A stretch of DNA of 64,000 nt, taken from JABFRZ01 sp964631945. GTDB taxonomy: Bacteria; Planctomycetota; UBA1135; GCA-002686595. Both the position numbers and the translations under genes were made by a program. Location of the stretch: assembly GCA_964631945.1 (NCBI GenBank), contig CAZWAY010000002.1, forward strand, positions 67,486-131,485, given 5' to 3'. The notes below the pieces were generated by a model that ran no database searches, was not told the origin of the DNA, and saw only the letters and a list, made by a program, of their open reading frames with translations. Below, piece by piece: positions 42,090-50,546 of the stretch. Positions within the stretch are counted from its first letter, which is position 1; every line of letters begins with the position of its first letter.

Positions 42090-43166
42090 ATGGCGAGAGT
42101 CTGCGTCTTCATCCGCTCCTTGACCCTGGGCGGGGCGGAGAAGCAGGCCTGTCTGCTGGCGCACGCGCTGCAGGAGCAGCACGACGTGCACCTCCTGGCG
42201 TTGAGCACCGAGGGCACCGACCAGCGCCACGTCGACTTCCTCGCCACGCACCGGATCCGCACCGTGTTCCTGCCGGGTGGCGCGCTCGGGAAGCCCTGGG
42301 CCCTGCGTGCGCACCTCGCGCGCGAGCGTGTCCAGGCGCTGTTCTGCTTCCTGCCCAGCGACTCCGTGCTGGGGGCGCTGGCCGGGCGTGCGGCCGGCGT
42401 CGAGCGCATCTTCTGCGGCCTGCGCAACGCGCGCATGCAGCGCCGGAAGGAGCTCGCGCTGCGCTTCGTCCACAACCACGTGGCCGACTGCACCATCTCC
42501 AACTCGCACGCGGCCGTCCGGCACTTCTGCGCGCGCGGCTTCGACGCGCGCAAGATGCGCGTGATCCCGAACGGCATCTTCGTCGGGCCGCCGCCCGCGG
42601 CGCGCGCGCCGGGCGGGGGCGTGACGCTCCTGACCGTCGCGCGTTTCGTGGAGGAGAAGGACTTCCGTGTCGCGCTCGCGGCCCTGCGGCGCGTGCGCGA
42701 AGCCGGCGCGACGGACGTGCGCTACCTCATCGCCGGCAGCGGTCCCCTGGCCGAGCGCATCCGCGGCTGGACCAGGGAATTCGGCCTGGAGGACGCCGTG
42801 CAGCTCGAGCTCGACCCGCGCGATCCCGCGCCGTACTTCGCGCGCGCCGACGCGTACGTCTCGACCTCGCGCTTCGAGGGCCTCTCGAACTCGATCCTGG
42901 AGGCCATGGACGCCGGCCTGCCCGTGGTGGCCACCGACGTCGGCGACAATGCGCGTCTGGTGCTGGACGGCAGCAACGGGCGCATCGTGGCGGTCGGGGA
43001 CGAGGGCGCCCTGGCTGCGGCACTGCTCGAACTCGTGCGGGAACGCGAGCTGCGCCTCCGCTACGGGGCCGAATCGCGCCGCATCCTCGCGCGCGGGTAC
43101 TCCTTCGAGGCCTTCCGCCGCGCGTATCTCGGGCTGCTCGCGCCGGCGGACCCGGACGCGGACTAG
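42090..43166 (+). CDS. GT4-family glycosyltransferase
   Basis: 358 residues. It starts with ARVCVFIRSLTLGGAEKQACLLAHAL, the typical GT4 opening with GGAE. The donor domain has VTLLTVARFVEEKDFRVALAAL, YLIAGSGPLAERIR, and AYVSTSRFEGLSNSILEAMDAGLPVVATDVGDNARLV, which includes the E-x7-E signature. The role is sugar addition in the polysaccharide repeat unit. It is convergent with the sugar-phosphate transferase gene, overlapping by four bases at the 3' end. Confidence 0.92.
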   Translation: MARVCVFIRSLTLGGAEKQACLLAHALQEQHDVHLLALSTEGTDQRHVDFLATHRIRTVFLPGGALGKPWALRAHLARERVQALFCFLPSDSVLGALAGRAAGVERIFCGLRNARMQRRKELALRFVHNHVADCTISNSHAAVRHFCARGFDARKMRVIPNGIFVGPPPAARAPGGGVTLLTVARFVEEKDFRVALAALRRVREAGATDVRYLIAGSGPLAERIRGWTREFGLEDAVQLELDPRDPAPYFARADAYVSTSRFEGLSNSILEAMDAGLPVVATDVGDNARLVLDGSNGRIVAVGDEGALAAALLELVRERELRLRYGAESRRILARGYSFEAFRRAYLGLLAPADPDAD

Positions 43167-44290
43167 CGGCTCCCGACCCACCGGATCACTCCCCTCACCG
43201 TCGTGAGCAGGAGCCGCAGGTCCCCGGCGAACGAGGAGCCCTGGTCGACGTAGCGCAGGTCGCTGCGCATCCACTCCTCGAAGTCGGTGTCGCTCCGGCG
43301 CTCGGCCTGCCAGGAACAGGCGATGCCCGGCCGCAGGTCGAACCGGCGCAGCTGCCAGGTCTCGTACTCGCCGGGTTCGGGCGACAGCGCGCGCGGCCCG
43401 ATCAGGGTCATGTCGCCCTTGATGACGTTCCAGAGCTGGGGCAGCTCGTCCAGGCTGCTCTTGCGCAGCAGCCGGCCCAGGCGCAGCACGCGCGGGTCGT
43501 CCGAGGCCTTGAAGAGCGGCCCGTCCATCTCGTTGAGGTGCTGCAGGTCGGCCCAGCCGCGCCCCGAACCCCGGCGCATCGTGCGGAACTTGTAGATCCG
43601 GAAGCGCCGGAAGCCCTGGCCGGTACGCCATTGCCGGTAGATCACGGGCCCGCCATGGAGCGCCAGGATGGCCAGCGCGATCACCAGCATCACGGGCAGC
43701 AAGAGGACCAGTCCGGCGCTCGCGAGGCACACGTCGAGCACGCGCTTCCAGCGCGGCAGCGCACGGCACAGGAGCGCGGAGACGCCGCGCTCCTCCCAGC
43801 TCAGCCCGGGTGGCAAGGCCCCGGGGTTCATGGGCGCGAGCACGCGAGGCTTGGGCGGGGCCGTGCGCGGACGGACGGCCGCCGGCGTGCGGCATTCGAT
43901 GGTGCAGGTGAGGTCGGCCGCGGGTGCGCCGTCCTCGGCCAGCAGCAACCGGGCCACCTCCTGCGCCCGTTCGCGGCCGGCGAAGGGCAGCAGCACGGTG
44001 ACGCGCTCCGTCCCGGTGCGGGCGATCAGGTCGGTCGAGCGCAGGACCGCTGCGGCGTGCCGCACGAGCCGCGGCAGCCTGTCCTTGACGGACTCCACGC
44101 GTGCGAACTCGACATGGATGAGGCTGAAGGCGTGCCCGTGCCGGTCGAGGCAGGCTTGCTCGCTCTGCAGCAAGGCCTGGAAGGCGGCCGGAGAGATCGG
44201 CACCGGGGTGCGTCTCCGCGGCGCGGGACGCCGCGCGCTCGGGACCCGTGCTCCGCGCGCTTCGGGGCGCGCGTTCGACAGACGGTGCAT
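43163..44290 (-). CDS. Initiating sugar-phosphate (WcaJ/PglC-type) transferase fused to a degenerate GGDEF-like domain
   Basis: 375 residues. The C-terminal 190 residues form the bacterial sugar-transferase domain: a membrane-inserted helix (LASAGLVLLLPVMLVIALAILAL), GPVIYRQWRTGQGFRRFRIYKFRTM, DDPRVLRLGRLLRKSSLDELPQLWNVIKGDMTLIGPRAL and the ending LRPGIACSWQ. It starts the glycan by moving phospho-sugar to undecaprenyl phosphate. Residues 37-120 (FQALLQSEQACLDRHGHAFSLIHVEF to LRSTDLIARTGTERVTVLLP) have the layout of a GGDEF domain whose signature has decayed to TGTER. The same domain stands alone in the next gene upstream. The ATG is preceded by a G-rich ribosome binding site. Confidence 0.85.
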   Translation of the reverse strand: MHRLSNARPEARGARVPSARRPAPRRRTPVPISPAAFQALLQSEQACLDRHGHAFSLIHVEFARVESVKDRLPRLVRHAAAVLRSTDLIARTGTERVTVLLPFAGRERAQEVARLLLAEDGAPAADLTCTIECRTPAAVRPRTAPPKPRVLAPMNPGALPPGLSWEERGVSALLCRALPRWKRVLDVCLASAGLVLLLPVMLVIALAILALHGGPVIYRQWRTGQGFRRFRIYKFRTMRRGSGRGWADLQHLNEMDGPLFKASDDPRVLRLGRLLRKSSLDELPQLWNVIKGDMTLIGPRALSPEPGEYETWQLRRFDLRPGIACSWQAERRSDTDFEEWMRSDLRYVDQGSSFAGDLRLLLTTVRGVIRWVGSR

Positions 44291-44331
44291 CGCTCCCCCT
44301 TGGGTCGATCGCGGGATGAGAGACTTGGCGC

Positions 44332-44820
44332 TCAAGAAGAGCTGACCGCGCCGATCTCGCGCTCCACGACGGGACGGGTTTGGACGGGCACGGGCAGCGT
44401 CGGCGCACCACTGTCCCTGGCAGCGGGCTCGGCCGCCGACTCGAGCGCGGGCGCGGCGTGTTCGAACTCGAAGGGCGGGTGGCCGAAGGCCCGGCACGGC
44501 GGCGCGTCGGGCGCGAGGATGGCGCGGACCTCGGCGGCCACGCGCAGGGCCTCGGCCACCGAGGAGTAGCGCAGCAACGCGGCGAGCTCGCCCTCCTGCA
44601 ACCAGCCGATCAGATCGGTCTCTCGCAGGCGTCCGGCCAGGGCGTGCAGCAGGCGCTCGCGCACGGCGGGCTCGGCCTCGCGTTCGAGGGTGAAGGCCAG
44701 CACGGTGAAGGGCAGCCGGGAGCGATCGGACAGCGCGCGCTCACGAAGCAGCACGGCCCGGAACCCCTCCGGGTCCAGGACCGTGAACCCCGGTCCGACT
44801 GCCGTGCTCGACTTGCTCAA
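44332..44820 (-). CDS. Stand-alone degenerate GGDEF-like domain protein of the polysaccharide locus
   Basis: 162 residues. Residues 17-105 (DPEGFRAVLLRERALSDRSRLPFTVLAFTLE to LRETDLIGWLQEGELAALLRYS) align in order with the N-terminal domain of the sugar-phosphate transferase encoded 41 bp downstream. Both follow the helix-strand layout of a GGDEF domain with the GG(D/E)EF signature lost (here QEGEL). Diguanylate cyclase activity is therefore not expected. It starts with TTG at 44820, which GGAGGAG upstream supports. A weak -10 (TATGAT at 44852-44847) fits a short leader. Probably a regulator or partner of the transferase. Confidence 0.65.
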   Translation of the reverse strand: MSKSSTAVGPGFTVLDPEGFRAVLLRERALSDRSRLPFTVLAFTLEREAEPAVRERLLHALAGRLRETDLIGWLQEGELAALLRYSSVAEALRVAAEVRAILAPDAPPCRAFGHPPFEFEHAAPALESAAEPAARDSGAPTLPVPVQTRPVVEREIGAVSSS

Positions 44821-44899
44821 TCTGCTCCTCCGCCGCTCGGGGGCGAATCATAACTACGACTGCGCATTCCGCCATACGCCGCTGGGGGTATCCGGGGGG

Positions 44900-44931
44900 C
44901 CGCCAGACCCGGCCGGGCGTTCGGCTGGCGG
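44900..44931 (-). terminator. Inverted repeat downstream of the O-antigen ligase-like gene
   Basis: CCGCCAG (44900-44906) pairs with CTGGCGG (44925-44931) around an 18-base GC-rich loop, about 115-145 bp beyond the ligase stop on the minus strand and upstream of the TTG-start gene's putative -10. It could end ligase transcription. Also nearby is a 15 bp near-perfect dyad at 44993-45007 (CGATCGA-A-TCGATCG) of unknown meaning. Confidence 0.3.
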
Positions 44932-45046
44932 TCCGGCCCCGGCAGCCCGGTCGGTGGCGATCGACTCGCGGCGATGCCGAGCGAGGCCGGATCGATCGAA
45001 TCGATCGGTTCTCAGGTGCCCGAGGGCGCGCGAGCGGCCTCCGCGC

Positions 45047-46381
45047 TCACGCGGGGGCCCGACGAGGCTCGTTCGATCCCGGAACGAGGGGCGCGTCGGG
45101 CTCCAGCACGCAGGCCAGGATCCAGGCGTAGCACGGCTCGTACGCCATCCGCATGTAGATGAAGTACGCCAGCGCGAGCAACACCACGAGCTCGCGCACC
45201 AGGCGCTGCTCGTGTGGCTCGCCGAAGGCGGGCGCTGGCCGGCGGGCGAAGACTCCGCCGAGCAGCACGAGGTACAGGGCCACGCCCACCAGGCCCGTGT
45301 CGCCGAGCAGCATCGAGAGCGTGACGCGCCCGATGCCCGGGTACGCCTTGGCGAGCGCTCCCGTGCCTCCCAGCCCGCTGTCGGCGGTGGCGCCCGGCCC
45401 GCGCCCGAGCAGCAGGTGCGGCCCGTCGTCCGCGATCTCGCGGTAGGCGGTGACGATCGCGGCTCCGCGCAGGAGGTCGCCGCTCGGGGTGAGCACGTCC
45501 TCGCGTTCGCCGAACAGGTAGCGCTTGACGTAGGCCGGCTCGAAGATCGCGCGCGAGTAGGAGCCCTCGCGGGACTCGTAGGAAGCGTCGTAGACGAGCG
45601 TGAAGAGCGCCAGCATGGTCGCCGGCAGGGCGATCCCGAGCGCGAGCAACGGCCCGCGGCGCGCGCGCGCGCGCACGAACAGCCAGCCCAGCAGGATCAC
45701 CAGGTAGGGCAGGGCCGCCTCCTGGTTCCCGATCGCCAGCGACAGCACGAGCAACCCGAGCGCGAGGCTCGCGCTCCAGCCGCCCACGCGCCGGCCCTCG
45801 AGCCAGTACGCGAGCACGATGCCGATGCACACCAGGTGGTAGAAGAGCACCACCTCGCCCAGCGAGAAGAGACCCGTCACGCGGTCCGGCTCGCTGGCGG
45901 CGATCGTGAGGCGCTGCAGCAGGCTGACGACGGCCGAGACGACGCCGGCCCCCACCAGCACGGCGTACAGTCGATCCCGGTCGTAGAGCCCGCGCACCGC
46001 CCGCAGCGTGATCACGGCCGCGAACAGGAGCACGTAGCCGCGCTGGGACACGAGCAGGGCGGCCGGTGAGGAGCGGTTGAACAGCATCGAGAGCAGGGCT
46101 TCGGCGGCGATCGCCGCGTAGACCAGCACCAGCCCCCGCGGCAGGGGCGCGCGCGCCGCGGGCACGAGCACGAGCGCCGCGACGCCAGCCACCACGAAGG
46201 CCGCGTCCGGCAGCCACTTCACGCTGCCCGGCAAGTCGAGGTAGTAGCGGTCGACGAAGTCGAGCGGCACCAGCGTCGCCAGGAAGGCGAGCCAGAAGAT
46301 CCCCTTGCGTCCGCTCAGCACGATGGCGGCGAACACGAGCAGCGCCACCACGGCTCCCAGCGCGATCAGGACCGCTTCCAT
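45047..46381 (-). CDS. O-antigen ligase/polymerase-like (Wzy/WaaL-type) membrane protein
   Basis: 444 residues with about 11-12 predicted membrane helices and one large periplasmic loop (DASYESREGSYSRAIFEPAYVKRYLFGERE to LLLGRGPGATADSGLGGTGALAKAYPG) before the last helices. This is the topology of Wzy polymerases and WaaL ligases. It probably joins repeat units on the periplasmic side. Sequence alone cannot separate polymerase from ligase. It is divergent from the GT at 46537 across a 155 bp gap. Confidence 0.8.
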   Translation of the reverse strand: MEAVLIALGAVVALLVFAAIVLSGRKGIFWLAFLATLVPLDFVDRYYLDLPGSVKWLPDAAFVVAGVAALVLVPAARAPLPRGLVLVYAAIAAEALLSMLFNRSSPAALLVSQRGYVLLFAAVITLRAVRGLYDRDRLYAVLVGAGVVSAVVSLLQRLTIAASEPDRVTGLFSLGEVVLFYHLVCIGIVLAYWLEGRRVGGWSASLALGLLVLSLAIGNQEAALPYLVILLGWLFVRARARRGPLLALGIALPATMLALFTLVYDASYESREGSYSRAIFEPAYVKRYLFGEREDVLTPSGDLLRGAAIVTAYREIADDGPHLLLGRGPGATADSGLGGTGALAKAYPGIGRVTLSMLLGDTGLVGVALYLVLLGGVFARRPAPAFGEPHEQRLVRELVVLLALAYFIYMRMAYEPCYAWILACVLEPDAPLVPGSNEPRRAPA

Positions 46382-46536
46382 GCTGCGCCAGTGTCGCGTA
46401 TGGTGAGCAGGGTGAACAGGAACGGGCCGAGCGGAACGACCAGGCGCGGAAGAACCACGCGGGAGTCGAACGCGCTCCGCGCGCGTTCCACCCCCTAGTC
46501 GAGCTCCCGGGACGGTGCTCCGGACGCGCGCGGCGG

Positions 46537-47646
46537 ATGAAGTTCCTGATCGTCAACCGCCATCGCGACGACACGGTCGGCGGCAGCGAGATCCAGTGCG
46601 ACCTGATCGCGCGCGAGCTGCAGGCGCGCGGGCACGACGTGACCTACGCCGTGATGCGCCCGAGGGGCGCGGTGAGCACGAGTCCCTACCCCTGCGTCGC
46701 TCTGCGACCCCCGGTGGCGCTGGCCTTCGCCCGCGTGTTGCGGGCGGTCCGGCCGGACGTGGTCTACTGGCGCTTCAACAAGGCGCACCTCCTGGCGTGC
46801 GCGCTGCAGGCGCGCCTGGCGCGCGCGGTCTTCGTGTTCGCCTGCTCGCACGACGACGACACGCGCGCCTTCGGCACCTCCAGCGGCGCGCCGCCGGCAG
46901 GCTCGCCGCGCGCCGGCGGGCGCGCACTCCTGGGCCGCCTGCGCCGGGCCTGGTGGCGCCTCGAGGGCGGGCTGAACTCCCTCGGGCACGCCCTGGCGGA
47001 CGGCCATGTCGCCCAGCACCGCGGGCAGGCCGAGGGCCTGCGCGCGGAGACCACGCGCGTGATCCACAGCTCGGTGCTGAGCGAGCGCGCGCCGTTCCGC
47101 TGGCAGCGCCCGTTCGTGGTCTGGGTCGCCAACCTCAAGGCGCGCAAGCGGCCCGAGGCCTTCCTCGAGCTGGCGCGCGCGCTCGCGGACGAGCCGCTCG
47201 ACTTCCTGGCCGTCGGCGCGTTGCAGGACCCGCGCTACGCCTACTTCGGCGAGCCCGGACGCCTGCCCGCGAATCTCCACTGGCTCGGCGCGCGCTCGCC
47301 GGCCGAGGTGAACGGCATCATCGCGGCCGCGCGGTTCCTCGTGCTGACCTGCGAGCCGGAGGGCTTCCCGAACGTGTCGATGCAGGCCTGGGACCAGGGC
47401 CGCGCCGTGGTCAGCCTCGCCTACGATCCCGAGGACCTGATCCGCGACCAGGGCCTCGGCTACGTCGAGGGCTCGCCCGCGGCCCTGGCGCAGCGCGTGC
47501 GCGCCCTGAACCGTGACGAGGGCGAGCGCGAGGCCATCGGCGCGCGCGCGCGCGAGGTCGTCGGGCGGACCTTCACCGCCGGTGCGAACGTGGCCGAGCT
47601 CGAACGCTTCTGCCGCGAGCTACTCGCCCACCGCGGACGGACCTAG
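46537..47646 (+). CDS. GT4-family glycosyltransferase
   Basis: 369 residues. The start is MKFLIVNRHRDDTVGGSEIQCDLIARELQARGHDV; the donor domain has FVVWVANLKARKRPEAFLELARAL, LPANLHWLGARSPAEVNGIIAAARFLVLTCEPEGFPNVSMQAWDQGRAVVSLAYDPED. This is a GT-B, family 4-like enzyme with the usual EGFPNVxxQAW element in place of EGxxxxxLEA. The 3' end overlaps the convergent gene at 47620 by 27 bases. Confidence 0.9.
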   Translation: MKFLIVNRHRDDTVGGSEIQCDLIARELQARGHDVTYAVMRPRGAVSTSPYPCVALRPPVALAFARVLRAVRPDVVYWRFNKAHLLACALQARLARAVFVFACSHDDDTRAFGTSSGAPPAGSPRAGGRALLGRLRRAWWRLEGGLNSLGHALADGHVAQHRGQAEGLRAETTRVIHSSVLSERAPFRWQRPFVVWVANLKARKRPEAFLELARALADEPLDFLAVGALQDPRYAYFGEPGRLPANLHWLGARSPAEVNGIIAAARFLVLTCEPEGFPNVSMQAWDQGRAVVSLAYDPEDLIRDQGLGYVEGSPAALAQRVRALNRDEGEREAIGARAREVVGRTFTAGANVAELERFCRELLAHRGRT

Positions 47647-49233
47647 GCCACGGCGCAGCCAGGCCAGCGCGCGACGCCACTTGAAGGCGAGCAGGCGCGG
47701 GTGCGTGAGCACCGAGACCTCGCGGCAGCCGTCGATCAGCGTGCGCTCGCCCAGCGCGCACAGCGTGTGGCACTTGTCCGGGTAGGGCTCGCGCGGGAAC
47801 GGCCCGACCGTCGCCACGGTCTCCTCCTCGAAGCGCTCCTCGTCCAGCACCACCACGCGATTGAGCGTCAGGCTGCCCTCGAGCACGCGCGAGTAGTCCT
47901 GCGCCGGCCGGTACAGCTGGCCCTGCCACACGAACGGGGTGCCGCCGCCGCGCGCCGAGCGCACGTCGACCTTGACCGGGTTCCGGCGGTGGGGGACCCA
48001 GGGGCCGAGGAGATCGGGGGCGTGGAACAGCTTGAGCTTGCTCGCGTGCGCGTCGCCCTTCTCGGTGGTGAAGCACCACCAGCGCCCGTTCCATTCCAGG
48101 ATCGTGCTGTCGACGCCGGCGAAGCCGGGCAACAGGCTCGCCACGCGCTCCCAGCCGTCGGGAAAGCGCGTGGCGCGGTAGAGCGAGACCTCGCCGGCCT
48201 CGCAGCTCTCCGGGACGCAGAAGACCTCGGCTCCGCGGCGCAGCAGGAACGGGTAGGAGAGGTGGAAGGGCAGCCGCAGCACGGGCCGCTCCGGCCCGAA
48301 CCCCGCCTCCCCGAGTTCGCGTGCCACGAGCAGGCCGCGGCCCTCGGCGAAATCGAGGCTCTCGTACACGACGTGCGTGCGTCCGTCGCACTCGAGCGCG
48401 AAGGGGTCGGCGCTGAGGCGTTCGCTGCCGGCCGCGGGCAGCCAGCGGATCCTGGGCTCGAAGTCCGCGCGCAGGAAGGCGTGGATGGGCGCCTCGACCA
48501 GCCCCACGTTCCACAGATCGACGGTGAGCGCTCGTCGCGCGAGCGCGCGCACCCGGCGCGGCAAGCCGTGCAGCAGCTGGCGGCAGAGCTCGCGGTCGCT
48601 CGGCGGCCGGCAGGGCGGGATGCGGGCGGGAGCGGGGCGGGCGGAGCACGTCCCGCGCGTGGCGAGCTCGCGCGCGGCCTCGGCCGGGAAGGCCTCGCAG
48701 GCGCGCAGCAGCTCGGCGCGCGTCGCGCGGTAGGACCCGGGCGCGGTGCGCAGGGTGGCCCGCCGCAGCTCGGAGCGCGCCCCGTCCGGTCCGAGGCGCA
48801 CCAGCGCGATGCAGGAGACCGGTTCGCCGCGCTCGACTTCCCAGAAGCCGGCCGGCGCGCCGCCGAGCCGGAAGGTCCACACGCCGTCGCGCGCGACGGT
48901 CAGGACTCCGTCGGGCAGCGGTGTGCCGCCGAAGTCCAGCAGGAAGTCCAGGCGCTGCTCGCCCAGGCCCGGCAGGAGCTCGCCGCCGAGGCCGCCCGCG
49001 ATGCGCTGGGAGACGGGCAGGACCAGCAGCTCGGGCGGAGCCCCGCGGCGCACGAACCGGCGCCGGATGCGGCGCCCCGTGCGCCAGATCGGACCCGCCG
49101 CCGGGGGCCGCTCCGGCAGCGTCCACCACGCGCTGGGCAGCGCATCGCCGCGCCGGCCGAGCTCCGCCAGGCAGCGCAGCTGCCAGGGCTCGAAGCGCGC
49201 GCCCTCCGTGATCACACCGAAGCGCAGCTTCAT
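47620..49233 (-). CDS. GIPC-transferase-like protein: formyltransferase-like N-terminus plus beta-propeller
   Basis: 537 residues. The N-terminal half (KLRFGVITEGARFEPWQLRCL; LLVLPVSQRIAGGLGGELLPGL; LDFLLDFGGTPLPDGVLTVARDGVWTFRLGG; GFWEVERGEPVSCIALVRL) resembles a formyltransferase-like fold. The C-terminal half reads like a five-bladed propeller related to the N-terminal domain of plant glucosamine inositolphosphorylceramide transferase (ADPFALECDGRTHVVYESL; FHLSYPFLLRRGAEVFCVPES; STILEWNGRWWCFTTEKGD; GGTPFVWQGQLYRPAQD). Bacterial versions sit in polysaccharide loci, presumably modifying or transferring a sugar; activity unknown. The ATG overlaps the stop of the upstream GT gene (ATGA). Confidence 0.7.
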   Translation of the reverse strand: MKLRFGVITEGARFEPWQLRCLAELGRRGDALPSAWWTLPERPPAAGPIWRTGRRIRRRFVRRGAPPELLVLPVSQRIAGGLGGELLPGLGEQRLDFLLDFGGTPLPDGVLTVARDGVWTFRLGGAPAGFWEVERGEPVSCIALVRLGPDGARSELRRATLRTAPGSYRATRAELLRACEAFPAEAARELATRGTCSARPAPARIPPCRPPSDRELCRQLLHGLPRRVRALARRALTVDLWNVGLVEAPIHAFLRADFEPRIRWLPAAGSERLSADPFALECDGRTHVVYESLDFAEGRGLLVARELGEAGFGPERPVLRLPFHLSYPFLLRRGAEVFCVPESCEAGEVSLYRATRFPDGWERVASLLPGFAGVDSTILEWNGRWWCFTTEKGDAHASKLKLFHAPDLLGPWVPHRRNPVKVDVRSARGGGTPFVWQGQLYRPAQDYSRVLEGSLTLNRVVVLDEERFEEETVATVGPFPREPYPDKCHTLCALGERTLIDGCREVSVLTHPRLLAFKWRRALAWLRRGLGPSAVGE

Positions 49234-50420
49234 CCCACCTCGGGCGGTCTGGCCTCGGCGAGCGCGCCCTCGCCCCAGCGCACGGGGTCGGCCGTCTGCA
49301 ACGCACGCCGGTAGAGCCGGTCGTACTCGTGGGCCACGCTGCGGGCGCTGAAGCGCTCCGCGACCGTCGCGCGCGCGCGTGCGGCCCTGGCGCCCATCTC
49401 GTCCGGGTTCTCGACGGCCCAGCGCAGCTTCTCGGCCAGGTCGCGCGCGTCCTGGCTGCGGAAGGCGAGCACGTCGCGGATGCCCAGGACGTCGGTGTTC
49501 TGACGGATGTCGCTGCACACGATGGGCGTGCCGCAGGCCGCGGCTTCGAGCAGCATGACCGACATGCCCTCGCGCTCGGACGGGAACACGAACAGGGCCG
49601 CGCGCTTCACCAGGGCCAGCAGCGTCGCCCGCTCGGCCACGTAGCCGAGGAAGTGCACGTCCAGCCCGCGTGCCTGCGCCTGCAGCTCGGCCGAGTAGGC
49701 CGGAACCTGTTCGCGGTCGCCCAGCACGACCAGCTGGCCCGCGAAGCCGAGGCGGTGCAGCGCGTCCAGCAGCGTGTGCAGGCCCTTGAGGGGGATCAGG
49801 CGCCGCGCGGCGAACAGCAGGAAGCCCTGGCGCACGCCGGCCTGGGCGAGCAGGCGCAGCGCCGCCGCGTCGTCGAGCGCCAGCTCCTCGACCCCGTTCG
49901 GGAGGTACTGCACCTCGCGCGCATACCGGCGACGGTAGTGCTCCTGCTGTTCCAGCGAGACGCACGTCAGGGTGGCACGCGAGCGCACGAAGACGCGCTC
50001 GACGACGCGGAAGTAGAGCCGCCCGAGCCGCGACCACTTGTCGTTCAGGTAGGCCACCTCGTGCGAGGTGGCGACACACGGGAAGCGCGCCGTCAGGAAG
50101 GGCAGTGCGAAGGCCGCGTCGGTCTTGTGGACGTGCACCAGGTCGTAGTCCGCGCGCAGCGCGTGCACGAGGCAGCGCAGGTAGTACAGGAACACGCCCA
50201 CTCCGCCGCGCCGCGGGGCCGGGAACTGCACGGTGCGCACGCCGGGGAGGCTGGGCTCGGCGGCCGGGTTCGCATAGCAGTACAGCGTGAAGTCGTAGTG
50301 CGGCGCGAGCTGCCGCAGCGTGCCCTCGACCACCCGGCTGGTCCCGCCGCGGGACGGGCAATACTTCTCGCCGAGGATCGCGACGCGCGGCTTGCGCACG
50401 GCACCCGGGGAGGGTTTCAC
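49230..50420 (-). CDS. GT4-family glycosyltransferase
   Basis: 396 residues. The start RVAILGEKYCPSRGGTSRVVEGTLRQL has the GT4 GG motif. The middle has DLVHVHKTDAAFALPFLTARF and HEVAYLNDKWSR. The donor domain has FLLFAARRLIPLKGLHTLLDAL and ALFVFPSEREGMSVMLLEAAACGTPIVCSDIRQN, with the E-x7-E signature. Typical of polysaccharide-assembly mannosyl-, glucosyl- or rhamnosyl-transferases; the sugar cannot be read from sequence. Translationally coupled (ATGA) to the GIPC-transferase-like gene downstream. Confidence 0.92.
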   Translation of the reverse strand: MKPSPGAVRKPRVAILGEKYCPSRGGTSRVVEGTLRQLAPHYDFTLYCYANPAAEPSLPGVRTVQFPAPRRGGVGVFLYYLRCLVHALRADYDLVHVHKTDAAFALPFLTARFPCVATSHEVAYLNDKWSRLGRLYFRVVERVFVRSRATLTCVSLEQQEHYRRRYAREVQYLPNGVEELALDDAAALRLLAQAGVRQGFLLFAARRLIPLKGLHTLLDALHRLGFAGQLVVLGDREQVPAYSAELQAQARGLDVHFLGYVAERATLLALVKRAALFVFPSEREGMSVMLLEAAACGTPIVCSDIRQNTDVLGIRDVLAFRSQDARDLAEKLRWAVENPDEMGARAARARATVAERFSARSVAHEYDRLYRRALQTADPVRWGEGALAEARPPEVG

Positions 50421-50546
50421 GGGGCGAAGCGGAGCGCGCCCACGGGCGCGAAGCGAGCGCCGGCTCCCGGGCCGAGGGCCGGGGTGCGCACACGGGGCCG
50501 GGGCGCATCCGGGCGAACGAGCAGGCGCGGCATTGCTCCAGCCTCC

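Noticed and set aside
44993..45007. Near-perfect dyad CGATCGA-A-TCGATCG
   Set aside because: A single short palindrome with no second copy and about 170 bp from the nearest start; noted but not claimed as an operator.
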